This document shows, in pieces, positions 11,279-19,360 of a stretch of 64,000 bases of DNA (within the stretch, counting starts at the first letter, position 1; the number at the start of each line of letters is the position of its first letter). A program made the position numbers and the translations under genes. Where the stretch lies: positions 1 to 64,000 of the forward strand of contig JASBRP010000050.1 of NCBI GenBank assembly GCA_030149365.1, in the 5' to 3' direction. Source of the stretch: Solimonas sp. GTDB lineage: Bacteria > Pseudomonadota > Gammaproteobacteria > Nevskiales > Nevskiaceae. Below the pieces are notes generated by a model. That model ran no database searches, was not told where the DNA came from, and saw only the letters and a list, made by a program, of their open reading frames with translations.

Positions 11279-11294
11279 TGGCATGCGATCTGCT
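11279..11294 (+). promoter_or_regulatory. Sigma-54 (RpoN) type promoter of pilA
   Basis: TGGCATGCGATCTGCT has the obligatory GG (11280-11281) and GC (11292-11293) separated by 10 bases, close to TGGCAC-N5-TTGC. It predicts a start near 11304 and a 44-base leader to the pilA ATG at 11348. PilS/PilR-activated RpoN promoters drive pilA in Pseudomonas, which supports the call. The 332-base gap (11016-11347) also contains the promoter of the divergent membrane protein and an AT-rich stretch around 11175-11270 where PilR could bind. I see no gene in it. Confidence 0.75.
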
Positions 11295-11347
11295 CGTAGT
11301 TCAGCGAGCCCAAGCTCATACCCATAGAATTCCAAGGAGTCTTACAA

Positions 11348-11779
11348 ATGCTGAAGCAGATCCAGAAGGGTTTCACCCTGATCGAACTGATGATCGTGGT
11401 GGCGATTATCGGCATCCTGGCGGCTATCGCGCTGCCGGCCTATCAGGACTACATCGCCCGCTCGCAGCTGTCCGAAGCCGTTAACCTCGGTAGCGGCTTG
11501 AAGGTGCAGGTCGCTGACATTTTCGCCGACACGCAGACTCTTACGGGCATCGACAGCAACTCCGGTGGCCTGCCGGCCAAGGCTGACGTCAAGGGCAAGT
11601 ACACCGACGAAGTGGAAGTCAAGAACGGTATTATTTCTGCGAAGGTCGGCGGCGAAGCTGGCGCATCGGTAAAGGGCAAGGTTGTCGTTCTGACCCCCAC
11701 CGATAACGGTGGCTCTCTGTCGTGGGATTGCACCTCGGCGGGCACCGCCGCTAAGTACCTGCCGGCCGCTTGCCGCTAA
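11348..11779 (+). CDS. pilA: Type IV major pilin
   Basis: The structural subunit of type IV pili. The 143-residue prepilin has a short positively charged leader MLKQIQKG, then Phe9 and the hydrophobic spine [20 protein letters not shown] with the conserved Glu five residues after the cut. The prepilin peptidase PilD of this locus is expected to cut after Gly8 and methylate Phe9. Cys128 and Cys142 should form the C-terminal disulfide loop. A clear ribosome site AAGGAG precedes the ATG. A sigma-54-type promoter lies upstream and an intrinsic terminator follows 20 bases after the stop, so pilA is its own strongly expressed transcript. Confidence 0.95.
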   Translation: MLKQIQKGFTLIELMIVVAIIGILAAIALPAYQDYIARSQLSEAVNLGSGLKVQVADIFADTQTLTGIDSNSGGLPAKADVKGKYTDEVEVKNGIISAKVGGEAGASVKGKVVVLTPTDNGGSLSWDCTSAGTAAKYLPAACR

Positions 11780-11799
11780 CAGCTGTACTGTAACCCCAG

Positions 11800-11830
11800 A
11801 AACGCCGCCTCCTGGGCGGCGTTTCTTTTT
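11800..11830 (+). terminator. Rho-independent terminator of pilA
   Basis: AAACGCCGCC (11800-11809) and GGCGGCGTTT (11815-11824) form a perfect 10-bp stem with a 5-base loop, followed by CTTTTT. It separates pilA from the accessory gene downstream. Confidence 0.9.
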
Positions 11831-11877
11831 GTATGCGCGGCGTTAAAATCCAGCCGGTTCACAGTCGCTAATGCTCC

Positions 11878-12660
11878 ATGGATAAGACTCGCCTGAAAGA
11901 ACATCTCTGGGCAGGTTCGCTACATCTGCTCGCCAGCACTTTGGTCGCAGCATCCGCCATGGCGCTGATTTTCCTTGCATGGTACCCCGCTCCCTTGGCA
12001 AAGATGATGGGGGTGGACCAACTGCTGCTGATCCTGATCGGCGTGGATGTGGTCTTGGGCCCCTTGATGACCACCATACTGTATGACACCAGCAAGGGCC
12101 GCTGGCTGTACCTGGATCTCGCCGTCATCGCGATCCTGCAATTAGGCGCACTGGCCTATGGCCTGCACAGCATCTATGGGGGACGACCAGCCCTGATCGC
12201 CTTCAACGTCGACCGCTTTGACGCCGTCCAGGCCAGTTCGATGGATGCCGCCGGGTTGGCCTCTGTACGAGAGAAGGGGGGCGCCGGCTTGCCTCTGCTA
12301 AAGCCCCGCATCGTCGCCGCACTTCTCCCATCCGATCCCAAGGAGAGGGAAGAAGTCATGTTTTCCTCAATGTCCGGAGGGCCAGACATCACGGAGTTGG
12401 CGCAGTATCACGTCCCTTACGAGCAAGCGGCCGGCCAAGCGGCTTCCAGGGCGCGCCCGCTCTCGGAGTTGAAAATCGTCAACGGCCTCAATGACGCAGC
12501 ATGGGAGTCTTTGCTCAAATCCCTGCCACTGCCTGAAGAGCGGATGGGGTACCTGCCGCTCAAGGGGCGGGAGGTAGATGGCATCGTGATCGTCGCCCTT
12601 CAGGATGGCAGGATCATTCGCTTGTCCGATCTGCTGCCGAAATGGACGCAAGGCGGCTGA
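11878..12660 (+). CDS. TfpX/TfpZ-family type IV pilin accessory protein
   Basis: A 260-residue inner membrane protein. The first 105 residues contain about four membrane segments with the family signatures FLAWYPAPLAKMMG and LILIGVDVVLGPLMT, then LDLAVIAILQLGALAYG. The C-terminal 150 residues are predicted periplasmic and soluble, starting FNVDRFDAV. Proteins of this family sit beside pilA in pseudomonads and other proteobacteria, travel with particular pilin alleles and affect pilus assembly or retraction; the exact mechanism is unsettled. Assignment rests on these motifs and on the position between pilA and pilB. The ribosome site is weak, and the gene lies beyond the pilA terminator, so expression may depend on read-through. 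Confidence 0.82.
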   Translation: MDKTRLKEHLWAGSLHLLASTLVAASAMALIFLAWYPAPLAKMMGVDQLLLILIGVDVVLGPLMTTILYDTSKGRWLYLDLAVIAILQLGALAYGLHSIYGGRPALIAFNVDRFDAVQASSMDAAGLASVREKGGAGLPLLKPRIVAALLPSDPKEREEVMFSSMSGGPDITELAQYHVPYEQAAGQAASRARPLSELKIVNGLNDAAWESLLKSLPLPEERMGYLPLKGREVDGIVIVALQDGRIIRLSDLLPKWTQGG

Positions 12661-12711
12661 TTTAGGATAGGATCAGGGGGTAAGTCTCGCTGTCGTAAGA
12701 GGAAATCCCCA

Positions 12712-14445
12712 ATGGCCATTAACCCCCAGAACGCCCCCCCCATTGCCTTTCTGGGCGGCTTGGCTAGGCGCTTGGTGGCTGATGGCCTGCTCAGCGAGGA
12801 CAAGGGCCGCGAGCTACAGCAGCAGGCCATCAAGTCTGGCACCCCCTTCGTCAAGCTGGTGGTCGACTCAAAGCTGGCCACGCCGGCCCGGGTCGCGGAG
12901 GCCGCCAGCACCGAGTTCGGCGTGCCCCTGGCCGACCTGACCACCCTCGAGATTGATGCCGCGGCCTACCGTGAGGTCAGTGAAAAGGTCCTGCGCAAGA
13001 CCAATGCCCTGCCGATCTTCAAGCGCGGCAAGAAGATGTATGTCTGTGTCTCCGACCCCACCAACCTCGCAGCGCTAGACGAGATCAAGTTCGCCACCGG
13101 TAACATGACCGAGGCGATTCTTGTTGAGGAGGACAAGCTCAACAAGGCGCTGGAGCAGGCGATCAACACCCTCAGCGCCTCCGACATGAAGGTGGACGAC
13201 GAGGACCTCGCCGACATCGACATCAGCGATGGCGAGGAGGACAAAGGCCCCGAAGTCACCCGCTCCGACGCCGAAGACGCGCCGATCGTCAAGTTCGTCA
13301 ATAAGATCATGATCGACGCCATCAACCAGGGCGCCTCGGACATCCACTTCGAGCCTTACGAGAAGACCTTCCGTATCCGTTACCGCAAGGATGGCGAACT
13401 CAAGACCATCTCGCAGCCGCCGATCAGCCAGGCGGTGCGCATCGCCGCACGCGTCAAGGTCATGTCACGCCTGGACCTGGCTGAGCGCCGCGTGCCACAG
13501 GACGGACGCATCAAGCTGCATCTGTCCAAGACCAAGGCGATCGACTTTCGCGTCAGCACATGCCCGACCTTGTTCGGCGAGAAGATCTGCTGCCGTATCC
13601 TCGACCCCAGCAGCGCCCAGCTCGGCATCGACGCCCTGGGCTACGAGCCGGAGCAGAAGGACGCCTACATGAAGGCCCTGGCCGAGCCCCAGGGCATGAT
13701 CCTGGTGACCGGCCCTACGGGCTCCGGTAAGACCGTATCGCTATACACCGGCTTGAACATCCTCAACACCGACGATATCAACATCTCCACCGCGGAGGAT
13801 CCGGCAGAAATCAACCTGCCGGGCATCAACCAGGTCAACGTGTTGCCGAAGGTAGGCCTGACCTTTGCCGCTGCGCTGAAAGCCTTCCTCCGCCAGGATC
13901 CGGACGTCATCATGGTCGGCGAAATCCGTGACCTGGAAACGGCGGAAATCGCGATCAAGGCCGCGCAGACCGGACACTTGGTGCTGTCCACCCTGCATAC
14001 CAACGACGCTCCGCAAACCCTGGTGCGCCTGATGAACATGGGCGTTCCAGCCTACAACCTGGCCTCCACGCTGACGCTGATCATCGCCCAGCGCCTGGCG
14101 CGTCGGCTCTGCAAGGTCTGCAAGCGCCCCGCCAGCATTCCCCGAGGCGAACTGCTGAAGCAAGGCTTCACGGAGGCTGAGGTTGATGCACCGGGTTTCT
14201 CCGTCAATGAAGCCGTGGGCTGCGACCAATGTGACAACGGCTACAAGGGCCGCACCGGCATCTACCAGGTCATGCCATTCAGCGACGCCATGGGCCGCAT
14301 CATCATGGAAGGCGGTAACGCCATCGACATCGCGGATCAAGCAGCCAAGGAAGGTATACTCGATCTTCGTCAATCCGCGCTCAAGAAAGTCAAGGACGGA
14401 CATATCGATCTCGCCCAGGCCAACGCCTGCACGGCGGGCGACTGA
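12712..14445 (+). CDS. pilB: Type IV pilus extension ATPase PilB
   Basis: A cytoplasmic hexameric ATPase that powers pilin polymerisation through PilC. The 577-residue protein has the GspE/PilB N-terminal domain (about 20-170), then the ATPase core with Walker A GPTGSGKT at 334-341, an Asp box, the Walker B region around VGEIRDLETAEIA (402) and a His box. The zinc-binding tetracysteine motif, Cys467-x2-Cys470 and Cys504-x2-Cys507, marks extension rather than retraction ATPases. Order pilB-pilC-pilD is the classical one. A purine-rich GAGGAAA ribosome site precedes the ATG. Confidence 0.96.
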   Translation: MAINPQNAPPIAFLGGLARRLVADGLLSEDKGRELQQQAIKSGTPFVKLVVDSKLATPARVAEAASTEFGVPLADLTTLEIDAAAYREVSEKVLRKTNALPIFKRGKKMYVCVSDPTNLAALDEIKFATGNMTEAILVEEDKLNKALEQAINTLSASDMKVDDEDLADIDISDGEEDKGPEVTRSDAEDAPIVKFVNKIMIDAINQGASDIHFEPYEKTFRIRYRKDGELKTISQPPISQAVRIAARVKVMSRLDLAERRVPQDGRIKLHLSKTKAIDFRVSTCPTLFGEKICCRILDPSSAQLGIDALGYEPEQKDAYMKALAEPQGMILVTGPTGSGKTVSLYTGLNILNTDDINISTAEDPAEINLPGINQVNVLPKVGLTFAAALKAFLRQDPDVIMVGEIRDLETAEIAIKAAQTGHLVLSTLHTNDAPQTLVRLMNMGVPAYNLASTLTLIIAQRLARRLCKVCKRPASIPRGELLKQGFTEAEVDAPGFSVNEAVGCDQCDNGYKGRTGIYQVMPFSDAMGRIIMEGGNAIDIADQAAKEGILDLRQSALKKVKDGHIDLAQANACTAGD

Positions 14446-14463
14446 TCAGGGGGAGCATAGGTA

Positions 14464-15717
14464 ATGGCGCAAGCACAAGCGGCGAAGGCGGCCAAAGCGG
14501 CAACGCCGGCCATCCAGGAACACACCTTCAAGTGGGAAGGCGTAGACCGTAAGGGTCAGCGCGTCAAGGGCACCAGCATGGGGCCCAGCGAAAGCATGAT
14601 CAAGACACAACTGCGCAAGCAGGGTGTCAATCCCATCTCGGTCAAGAAGCAGTCCGCGCTCTTCACGGCATCGAAGAAAAAAGCCATCAAGGCCGCGGAC
14701 ATCGCCATCTTCTCGCGCCAGATGGCCACGATGATGTCGGCCGGCGTACCCCTGGTACAGGCCCTGGAGATCGTTGCCCGCGGCCATGACAACCCCTCGA
14801 TGTCTGAGATGATCATCGGCATCAAAACCCATATTGAGAGCGGCAACTCGTTTGCTGCAAGCCTCGCGAAGTATCCACTCTACTTCGACGATCTGTTCGT
14901 GAACCTAGTGGACGCGGGTGAAAAGTCCGGCGCCCTGGAAACCTTGCTGGATAAGATTGCTACCTATAAAGAAAAGACTGAGGCAATCAAGAAAAAGGTC
15001 AAGAAAGCTCTGACCTATCCTGCCGCTGTGGTCGTGGTCGCATTCGTTGTCACGGGCATCCTGCTGTACTTTGTGGTTCCAACCTTCGCCGAGCTGTTCC
15101 AGAGCTTCGGTGCGGATTTGCCAGCGTTTACCCAGCTGGTGATCGACATGTCTGAATTCATACAAGCCAAATGGTGGCTGATCCTCGGTGTCGTGGGCGG
15201 CACGGGATATGCTTTCTTTGAAGGAAAGCGCCGATCCCGCGCTTTCAGGCGCTTTTTGGATCGCGTCATGCTCAAAGTGCCCATTGTCGGTGAGATTCTT
15301 TATAAATCCGCTGTTGCGCGCTTTGCACGCACACTCTCGACAATGTTCGCCGCCGGTGTCCCTCTGGTGGAGGCGATGGAGTCGGTAGCCAAAGCCTCGG
15401 GCAATATCGTCTTTGAAGAAGCAATCTTCCAGATGAGGGATCGCGTTGCCACAGGTCAGCAATTGCAGTTGACCATGCAACAGTCAGCCTTGTTCCCGAA
15501 TATGGCTGTGCAGATGGTCGCCATCGGTGAAGAATCCGGCGCTCTGGACGAAATGTGTGCCAAGGTTGCCGACTTCTATGAGGCGGAGGTGGACGCCATG
15601 GTCGATTCGCTCTCCAGCTTGCTGGAGCCCATGATCATGGCGTTCCTCGGCGTCGTGGTGGGCGGCTTGGTCACCGCTATGTACCTGCCGATCTTCAAGC
15701 TGGGCGCTGCCATCTAG
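14464..15717 (+). CDS. pilC: Type IV pilus inner membrane platform protein PilC
   Basis: The polytopic inner membrane protein on which PilB acts. The 417-residue length is standard. Two T2SSF domains repeat at about 80-205 and 285-405, with the diagnostic phrases FSRQMATMMSAGVPL and FARTLSTMFAAGVPLVEAM, and membrane segments at about 185, 235 and 390. The N-terminal cytoplasmic region carries TFKWEGVDRKGQRVKG, typical of the family. It begins 18 bases after pilB and is certainly in the same transcript. The middle of the gene is less GC-rich than the window average. Confidence 0.96.
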   Translation: MAQAQAAKAAKAATPAIQEHTFKWEGVDRKGQRVKGTSMGPSESMIKTQLRKQGVNPISVKKQSALFTASKKKAIKAADIAIFSRQMATMMSAGVPLVQALEIVARGHDNPSMSEMIIGIKTHIESGNSFAASLAKYPLYFDDLFVNLVDAGEKSGALETLLDKIATYKEKTEAIKKKVKKALTYPAAVVVVAFVVTGILLYFVVPTFAELFQSFGADLPAFTQLVIDMSEFIQAKWWLILGVVGGTGYAFFEGKRRSRAFRRFLDRVMLKVPIVGEILYKSAVARFARTLSTMFAAGVPLVEAMESVAKASGNIVFEEAIFQMRDRVATGQQLQLTMQQSALFPNMAVQMVAIGEESGALDEMCAKVADFYEAEVDAMVDSLSSLLEPMIMAFLGVVVGGLVTAMYLPIFKLGAAI

Positions 15718-15738
15718 CCGCTTTCGCAGAGCATTTCC

Positions 15739-16599
15739 ATGACACTGATTGAGGGGCTGCAAAGCAGCCCTGTCATCCTCATGTCCCTCGTCGGCCTGCT
15801 TGGGTTGATGGTGGGTAGCTTTCTCAATGTAGTCATCGTGCGACTGCCCCGCATGCTGGAAAACAGCTGGAGGTATGAAGCACGTGAGATTCTTGAGCTC
15901 CCCAAACGACCGCAGTCGCGCCTGAGCCTTTCTTATCCCCCATCGACCTGCCCATCCTGCAGTCGCGGCATCAAACCCTGGGAAAATATCCCTGTACTCA
16001 GTTGGATAGCCCTGGGCGGGCGCTGCGGTGGCTGTAGAGCATCGATTTCAGCCCAGTACCCGCTGGTGGAGCTTCTTACTAGCCTCGTTTCCGTCATCTG
16101 TGCCTGGCATTTCGGCTGGGGGCCACATCTGGTGTCCGCGCTGATGCTAACTTGGGCCCTGGTGGCGCTGACGGTGATCGACTTGCGCACCATGCTGCTG
16201 CCGGATGTCATTACCCTCCCGCTGATGTGGCTGGGCCTGCTGCTGGCCCTGGCGCCGGTCTTCACCGACCTGCGCAGTGCGGTGATCGGTGCCGCTGCGG
16301 GCTACCTCAGCCTGTGGGCGGTCTACCACATCTTCCGCCTGCTCACCGGCAAGGAGGGCATGGGCTATGGTGACTTCAAGCTGCTGGCCGCCCTCGGCGC
16401 CTGGATGGGCTGGCAGGCCCTGCCCGGCATCATCCTGATGTCTTCGGTGGTGGGCGCCGTGGTCGGCATCACCCTGATCGTCGTGCGCGGCCGCGACCGC
16501 CAGTTGCCCATCCCCTTCGGCCCCTATCTGGCGGCCGCCGGCTGGCTCTGGCTGATCTGGGGCGAGGCCATCAAGTCGGCCTACCTGAGCACCTACTGA
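15739..16599 (+). CDS. pilD: Prepilin peptidase / N-methyltransferase PilD
   Basis: An inner membrane aspartyl protease that removes the prepilin leader and methylates the new N-terminus, with S-adenosylmethionine as donor. The 286-residue protein keeps the cytoplasmic zinc-binding cysteines Cys71-x2-Cys74 and Cys96-x2-Cys99. Both catalytic aspartates are present: Asp148 in VIDLRTMLLPD and Asp212 in GMGYGDFK. Seven or eight membrane segments are visible. The stop TGA overlaps the coaE ATG by one base, so pilD and coaE are translationally coupled, as in pseudomonads. Confidence 0.96.
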   Translation: MTLIEGLQSSPVILMSLVGLLGLMVGSFLNVVIVRLPRMLENSWRYEAREILELPKRPQSRLSLSYPPSTCPSCSRGIKPWENIPVLSWIALGGRCGGCRASISAQYPLVELLTSLVSVICAWHFGWGPHLVSALMLTWALVALTVIDLRTMLLPDVITLPLMWLGLLLALAPVFTDLRSAVIGAAAGYLSLWAVYHIFRLLTGKEGMGYGDFKLLAALGAWMGWQALPGIILMSSVVGAVVGITLIVVRGRDRQLPIPFGPYLAAAGWLWLIWGEAIKSAYLSTY

Positions 16600-17246
16600 T
16601 GCCTCGTCTCACCGTCGGCCTGACGGGGGGCATTGCCAGCGGCAAGTCCCTGATAACCGATTACTTCATGGAACTCGGCGTCCCCGTGCTGGATGCCGAT
16701 CTGGTGGCGCGCGAAGTCGTGGCCCCCGGCGCGCCTGCGTTGCTGGAGATCGCCCGCACCTTCGGCCGCCAATACTTGGCCGCGGACGGCCAACTCGACC
16801 GCCGCAAGATGCGTGAACGAGTCTTCACCGAACCCGATGCCCGCAAAACCCTGGAAAGCATCACCCACCCTCACATCCGCAAGCGCATGACGCAGTGGCG
16901 CGACGCCCAGGGCTCGGCCTACTGCATCCTCAGCGTCGCCATCCTGGTGGAGGCCGGCATGCGCGACATGGTTGATCGCGTGCTGGTGGTGGACGTGGAG
17001 CCGGAGACCCAGCTCGCACGCCTGCAAGACCGTGACCGCATCAGCGAGGACCTGGCCCAGCGCATGCTGCAGGCCCAGGCCTCGCGCCGCGAACGCCTGG
17101 CCGCGGCCCATGACGTCATCACCAACACCGGCTCCATGGCCGCTGCCAAGGCGGCCGTGGAAGAGCTGCACGCCTACTACCTGTCGATCGCCCGCACCGG
17201 CGAGATTTACGCTCGTGGATTAAGTTTGCCCCGTAGTGTGATCTAG
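16599..17246 (+). CDS. coaE: Dephospho-CoA kinase
   Basis: Catalyses the last step of coenzyme A synthesis, ATP-dependent phosphorylation of the 3'-hydroxyl of dephospho-CoA, in the cytoplasm. The 215-residue protein opens with the P-loop VGLTGGIASGKS and continues with LDADLVAREVV and the HPxIR motif THPHIRKRM, all typical of CoaE. The one-base overlap with pilD and the downstream zapD-yacG pair reproduce the conserved gammaproteobacterial order. Confidence 0.96.
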   Translation: MPRLTVGLTGGIASGKSLITDYFMELGVPVLDADLVAREVVAPGAPALLEIARTFGRQYLAADGQLDRRKMRERVFTEPDARKTLESITHPHIRKRMTQWRDAQGSAYCILSVAILVEAGMRDMVDRVLVVDVEPETQLARLQDRDRISEDLAQRMLQAQASRRERLAAAHDVITNTGSMAAAKAAVEELHAYYLSIARTGEIYARGLSLPRSVI

Positions 17247-17264
17247 GACACAATTCCCCCTTCC

Positions 17265-18059
17265 TTGGCGAACCCTGAGCCCGTGACCCCTGCAGCCGAG
17301 CTGGTCACCTTCGAACAACCGCTGACCGAAAAGGTCCGGACGTTCCTGCGCCTGGAATTCCTGTTCGCCCAGCACCAGCATCACCGCGCAGACGGCACCC
17401 CGTTTGGCGCCCGCGCCACCCTGCACGCGCTGCTGGACATCCTGGTAGTCATCTCCCGCTCCGATCTCAAGAACGAGATTCTCAAGGAACTGACTGACCA
17501 GCACGCCCACCTGACGCGCCTGTCCAGCAAGCCCGGCGTGGACCCCGCTCTTCTCAAGGGCGTGCTGGCTGAAATCACGCAGGCCGTCCAAGGCATGCAG
17601 CAGCTGGCCACGCAGTTCGCCAACTCCCTGCTGCGCGGCAACGACTTCCTGACCACGGTGCTCAGCCGCGCCAGCATTCCGGGCGGCACCTGTGCCTTCG
17701 ACCTGCCGATCTACCATCACTGGCTGTCGCGCCCCGAGTCCCAGAACCGCGGCGACCTTGATGCCTGGTTCGCCGACCTGCGCCCCTTCGAGCAGGCCAT
17801 CAACCTGTACCTGAAGCTGCTGCGCAACAGCGTGCCGGCCCAGCAGGCCGTGGCCCGCGGCGGCATCTACATCCAGACCCCGCAGGCCCCCTGCGTGCTG
17901 CTGCGCGTCACCGTGCCGGTGGACGCCCGCGTCTACCCCGAGATCAGCGCCGGCAAGCACCGCTTCACGGTGCGCTTCATGTCGGCCGGAGACGTCAACG
18001 CCCGCAGCCACCAGGCCGCCGTCGACGTGCCCTTCCAGATCCAGTGCTGCGCGTTGTGA
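17265..18059 (+). CDS. zapD: Cell division protein ZapD
   Basis: A cytoplasmic protein that cross-links FtsZ protofilaments and stabilises the Z-ring. The 264-residue sequence starts its homology at TFEQPLTEKVRTFLRLEFL, the family's N-terminal signature, and includes GGTCAFDLPIYHHWL in the middle. No ATG is available: TTG at 17265 and GTG at 17283 are the candidates. I keep TTG because AGGA lies upstream, but either is possible. It sits between coaE and yacG as expected. Confidence 0.92.
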   Translation: MANPEPVTPAAELVTFEQPLTEKVRTFLRLEFLFAQHQHHRADGTPFGARATLHALLDILVVISRSDLKNEILKELTDQHAHLTRLSSKPGVDPALLKGVLAEITQAVQGMQQLATQFANSLLRGNDFLTTVLSRASIPGGTCAFDLPIYHHWLSRPESQNRGDLDAWFADLRPFEQAINLYLKLLRNSVPAQQAVARGGIYIQTPQAPCVLLRVTVPVDARVYPEISAGKHRFTVRFMSAGDVNARSHQAAVDVPFQIQCCAL

Positions 18060-18265
18060 CCACCCGCAAGTACGCCTGCCGCCAATGCGGCAACCCTGCC
18101 CAGCTGGACCCTTCCAACCCCTGGCGCCCCTTCTGCTCCGAGCGCTGCAAGACGCTGGACCTGGGCGAGTGGTTTGGGGAGCGCTATAGCATCCCGGCCG
18201 AAGCGCAGGACGACTTCAACGACGCCGCCGACCTGCTGCCACCGCATACGCCGCCGCCGCAGTAA
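18056..18265 (+). CDS. yacG: DNA gyrase inhibitor YacG (zinc finger)
   Basis: A small zinc-binding protein that inhibits gyrase by contacting GyrB. The 69-residue product has the Cys-x2-Cys pair CRQC and the second pair CSERC of the treble-clef finger, then the conserved IDLGEW-like phrase LDLGEWF. The GTG at 18056 overlaps the zapD stop by 4 bases and places the start just before TTRKYACRQCG, so I prefer it to the GTG at 18044. The tail is acidic and proline-rich, as usual. Confidence 0.92.
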   Translation: MTTRKYACRQCGNPAQLDPSNPWRPFCSERCKTLDLGEWFGERYSIPAEAQDDFNDAADLLPPHTPPPQ

Positions 18266-18301
18266 CCCCATTCGGGAAGCGCAACCGGGTCCGTCCTGGA
18301 A

Positions 18302-18326
18302 GCCCTGAGCATGTCGAAGGGCGAAC
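18302..18326. repeat. Dispersed GCCCTGAGC...GAAGGGC repeat, copy A
   Basis: This 25-base element can fold through GCCCT/AGGGC. Its reverse complement recurs at 23250-23274 with two mismatches. Similar sequences are widespread between genes in proteobacteria. It lies between convergent yacG and the Nudix gene. Confidence 0.6.
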
Positions 18327-18342
18327 CGCTCCAGGGCACATT

Positions 18343-18401
18343 TGTAGGAGCTAGCTTGCTGGCGACACTCGCCCGCAGTCGCCAGCAAGCTGGCTCCTAC
18401 A
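18343..18401. repeat. REP-like long hairpin
   Basis: The outer arms TGTAGGAGC (18343-18351) and GCTCCTACA (18393-18401) and the inner arms AGCTTGCTGGCGAC and GTCGCCAGCAAGCT pair with only a one-base slip. The 59-base structure resembles REP elements of pseudomonads and relatives. It sits in the convergent gap between yacG and the Nudix gene, where it may end both transcripts. No RAYT transposase is nearby. Confidence 0.75.
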
Positions 18402-18416
18402 GGAAAGCCCCACTAG

Positions 18417-19346
18417 TCACCAGTAAGCCCTGATCCCCGCCACGCCTTGCGCGTAAGCGGCAAAAGCCTCGTCCTTCTGCCCCGGCCCCACGCCACCCAG
18501 CGCGTACACCGGCAACTGCAGCGGTGCCGTCCAGTCCGCGAAGCGTTCCCAGCCCATCGGGACCGAACCCGGATGTGTCGCCGTGGCCTGCACTGGCCCC
18601 AACACCGCCGAGTCAAAGCCCAGTTGTGTCGCCCGCTCCAGCTCCGCAGGTGAATGGCAGGACGCGTGGCACTGCAAGCCTGTCGGCAATGAATCCAGCA
18701 TCGCCAGCACCAGCGCCGTCGCATGCCAACCAGCGCCCAGCTGTGCCGACAGCTCAGGGCCGCGATCCAGCACCAACCGCAGCCCCTGTGCCTCGCAGGC
18801 TGGCGCCAGCCGCCGCGCCAATACTGCATAGGCCGCATCGTCCAATCCTGGCCGCCGCAGGCGCAGCAACGCGCCTGTCGGCAGGCGTGGCAGTCGCTCC
18901 AGCAGAAAAGCCTCATCCGCTTCGGCTGGCGTAAACACGTAGTCCGTCGGCAGGCGCAGCGCGCCGGCGATGGGCAGCACCGTGGGCAACACCTGCGGAT
19001 GCGCCGCCAGTTCATCCGGCGTCACCCAGGCCAGCGCCTGCTCCTCGCGGCCATGGGGCTCACCGTCGAAGCCGTCGATCAGCCAGGTATCGAGCAGCAC
19101 CGTGCGGTTGCTGTACTCGTGCCGAAAACGGATCAGCGGACGCGCGCCGCGCACCTCCACGCCCAGCTCCTCGTGCAGCTCGCGCTCCAACGCCTGCCTC
19201 GTGGTCTCGCCCGGCTCGATCTTGCCGCCCGGAAACTCCCAGGAGCCCGCGGCAATCTTGCCCACCGGGCGCTGTGCCAGCAGCACGCGCCCGCCGCGCA
19301 CCAGCACGCCGCAGGCCACCGACAGTACCGGCTTGGCCGTTGGCAT
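18417..19346 (-). CDS. Nudix hydrolase (MutT-like) fused to a ThiE-like domain
   Basis: The N-terminal domain (about 1-130) carries a complete Nudix box, GGKIEPGETTRQALERELHEELG, and begins like MutT, which removes 8-oxo-dGTP from the nucleotide pool. The C-terminal domain (about 150-309) resembles thiamine phosphate synthase, with the ends ALGGVGPGQ and AGIRAYW retained. This two-domain form is known in gammaproteobacteria, where the ThiE-like part has no proven role. The ATG at 19346 is preferred because it lies 15 bases after the argJ stop and starts just before the Nudix fold; the same frame is open to 19418 within argJ. It is co-transcribed with argJ. Confidence 0.88.
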   Translation of the reverse strand: MPTAKPVLSVACGVLVRGGRVLLAQRPVGKIAAGSWEFPGGKIEPGETTRQALERELHEELGVEVRGARPLIRFRHEYSNRTVLLDTWLIDGFDGEPHGREEQALAWVTPDELAAHPQVLPTVLPIAGALRLPTDYVFTPAEADEAFLLERLPRLPTGALLRLRRPGLDDAAYAVLARRLAPACEAQGLRLVLDRGPELSAQLGAGWHATALVLAMLDSLPTGLQCHASCHSPAELERATQLGFDSAVLGPVQATATHPGSVPMGWERFADWTAPLQLPVYALGGVGPGQKDEAFAAYAQGVAGIRAYW

Positions 19347-19360
19347 GGGCACGCCGTCGC

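Noticed and set aside
18417..19346. Two separate genes, mutT and thiE
   Set aside because: The frame is continuous with no internal stop or restart signal, and this Nudix-ThiE fusion is a known gammaproteobacterial form.
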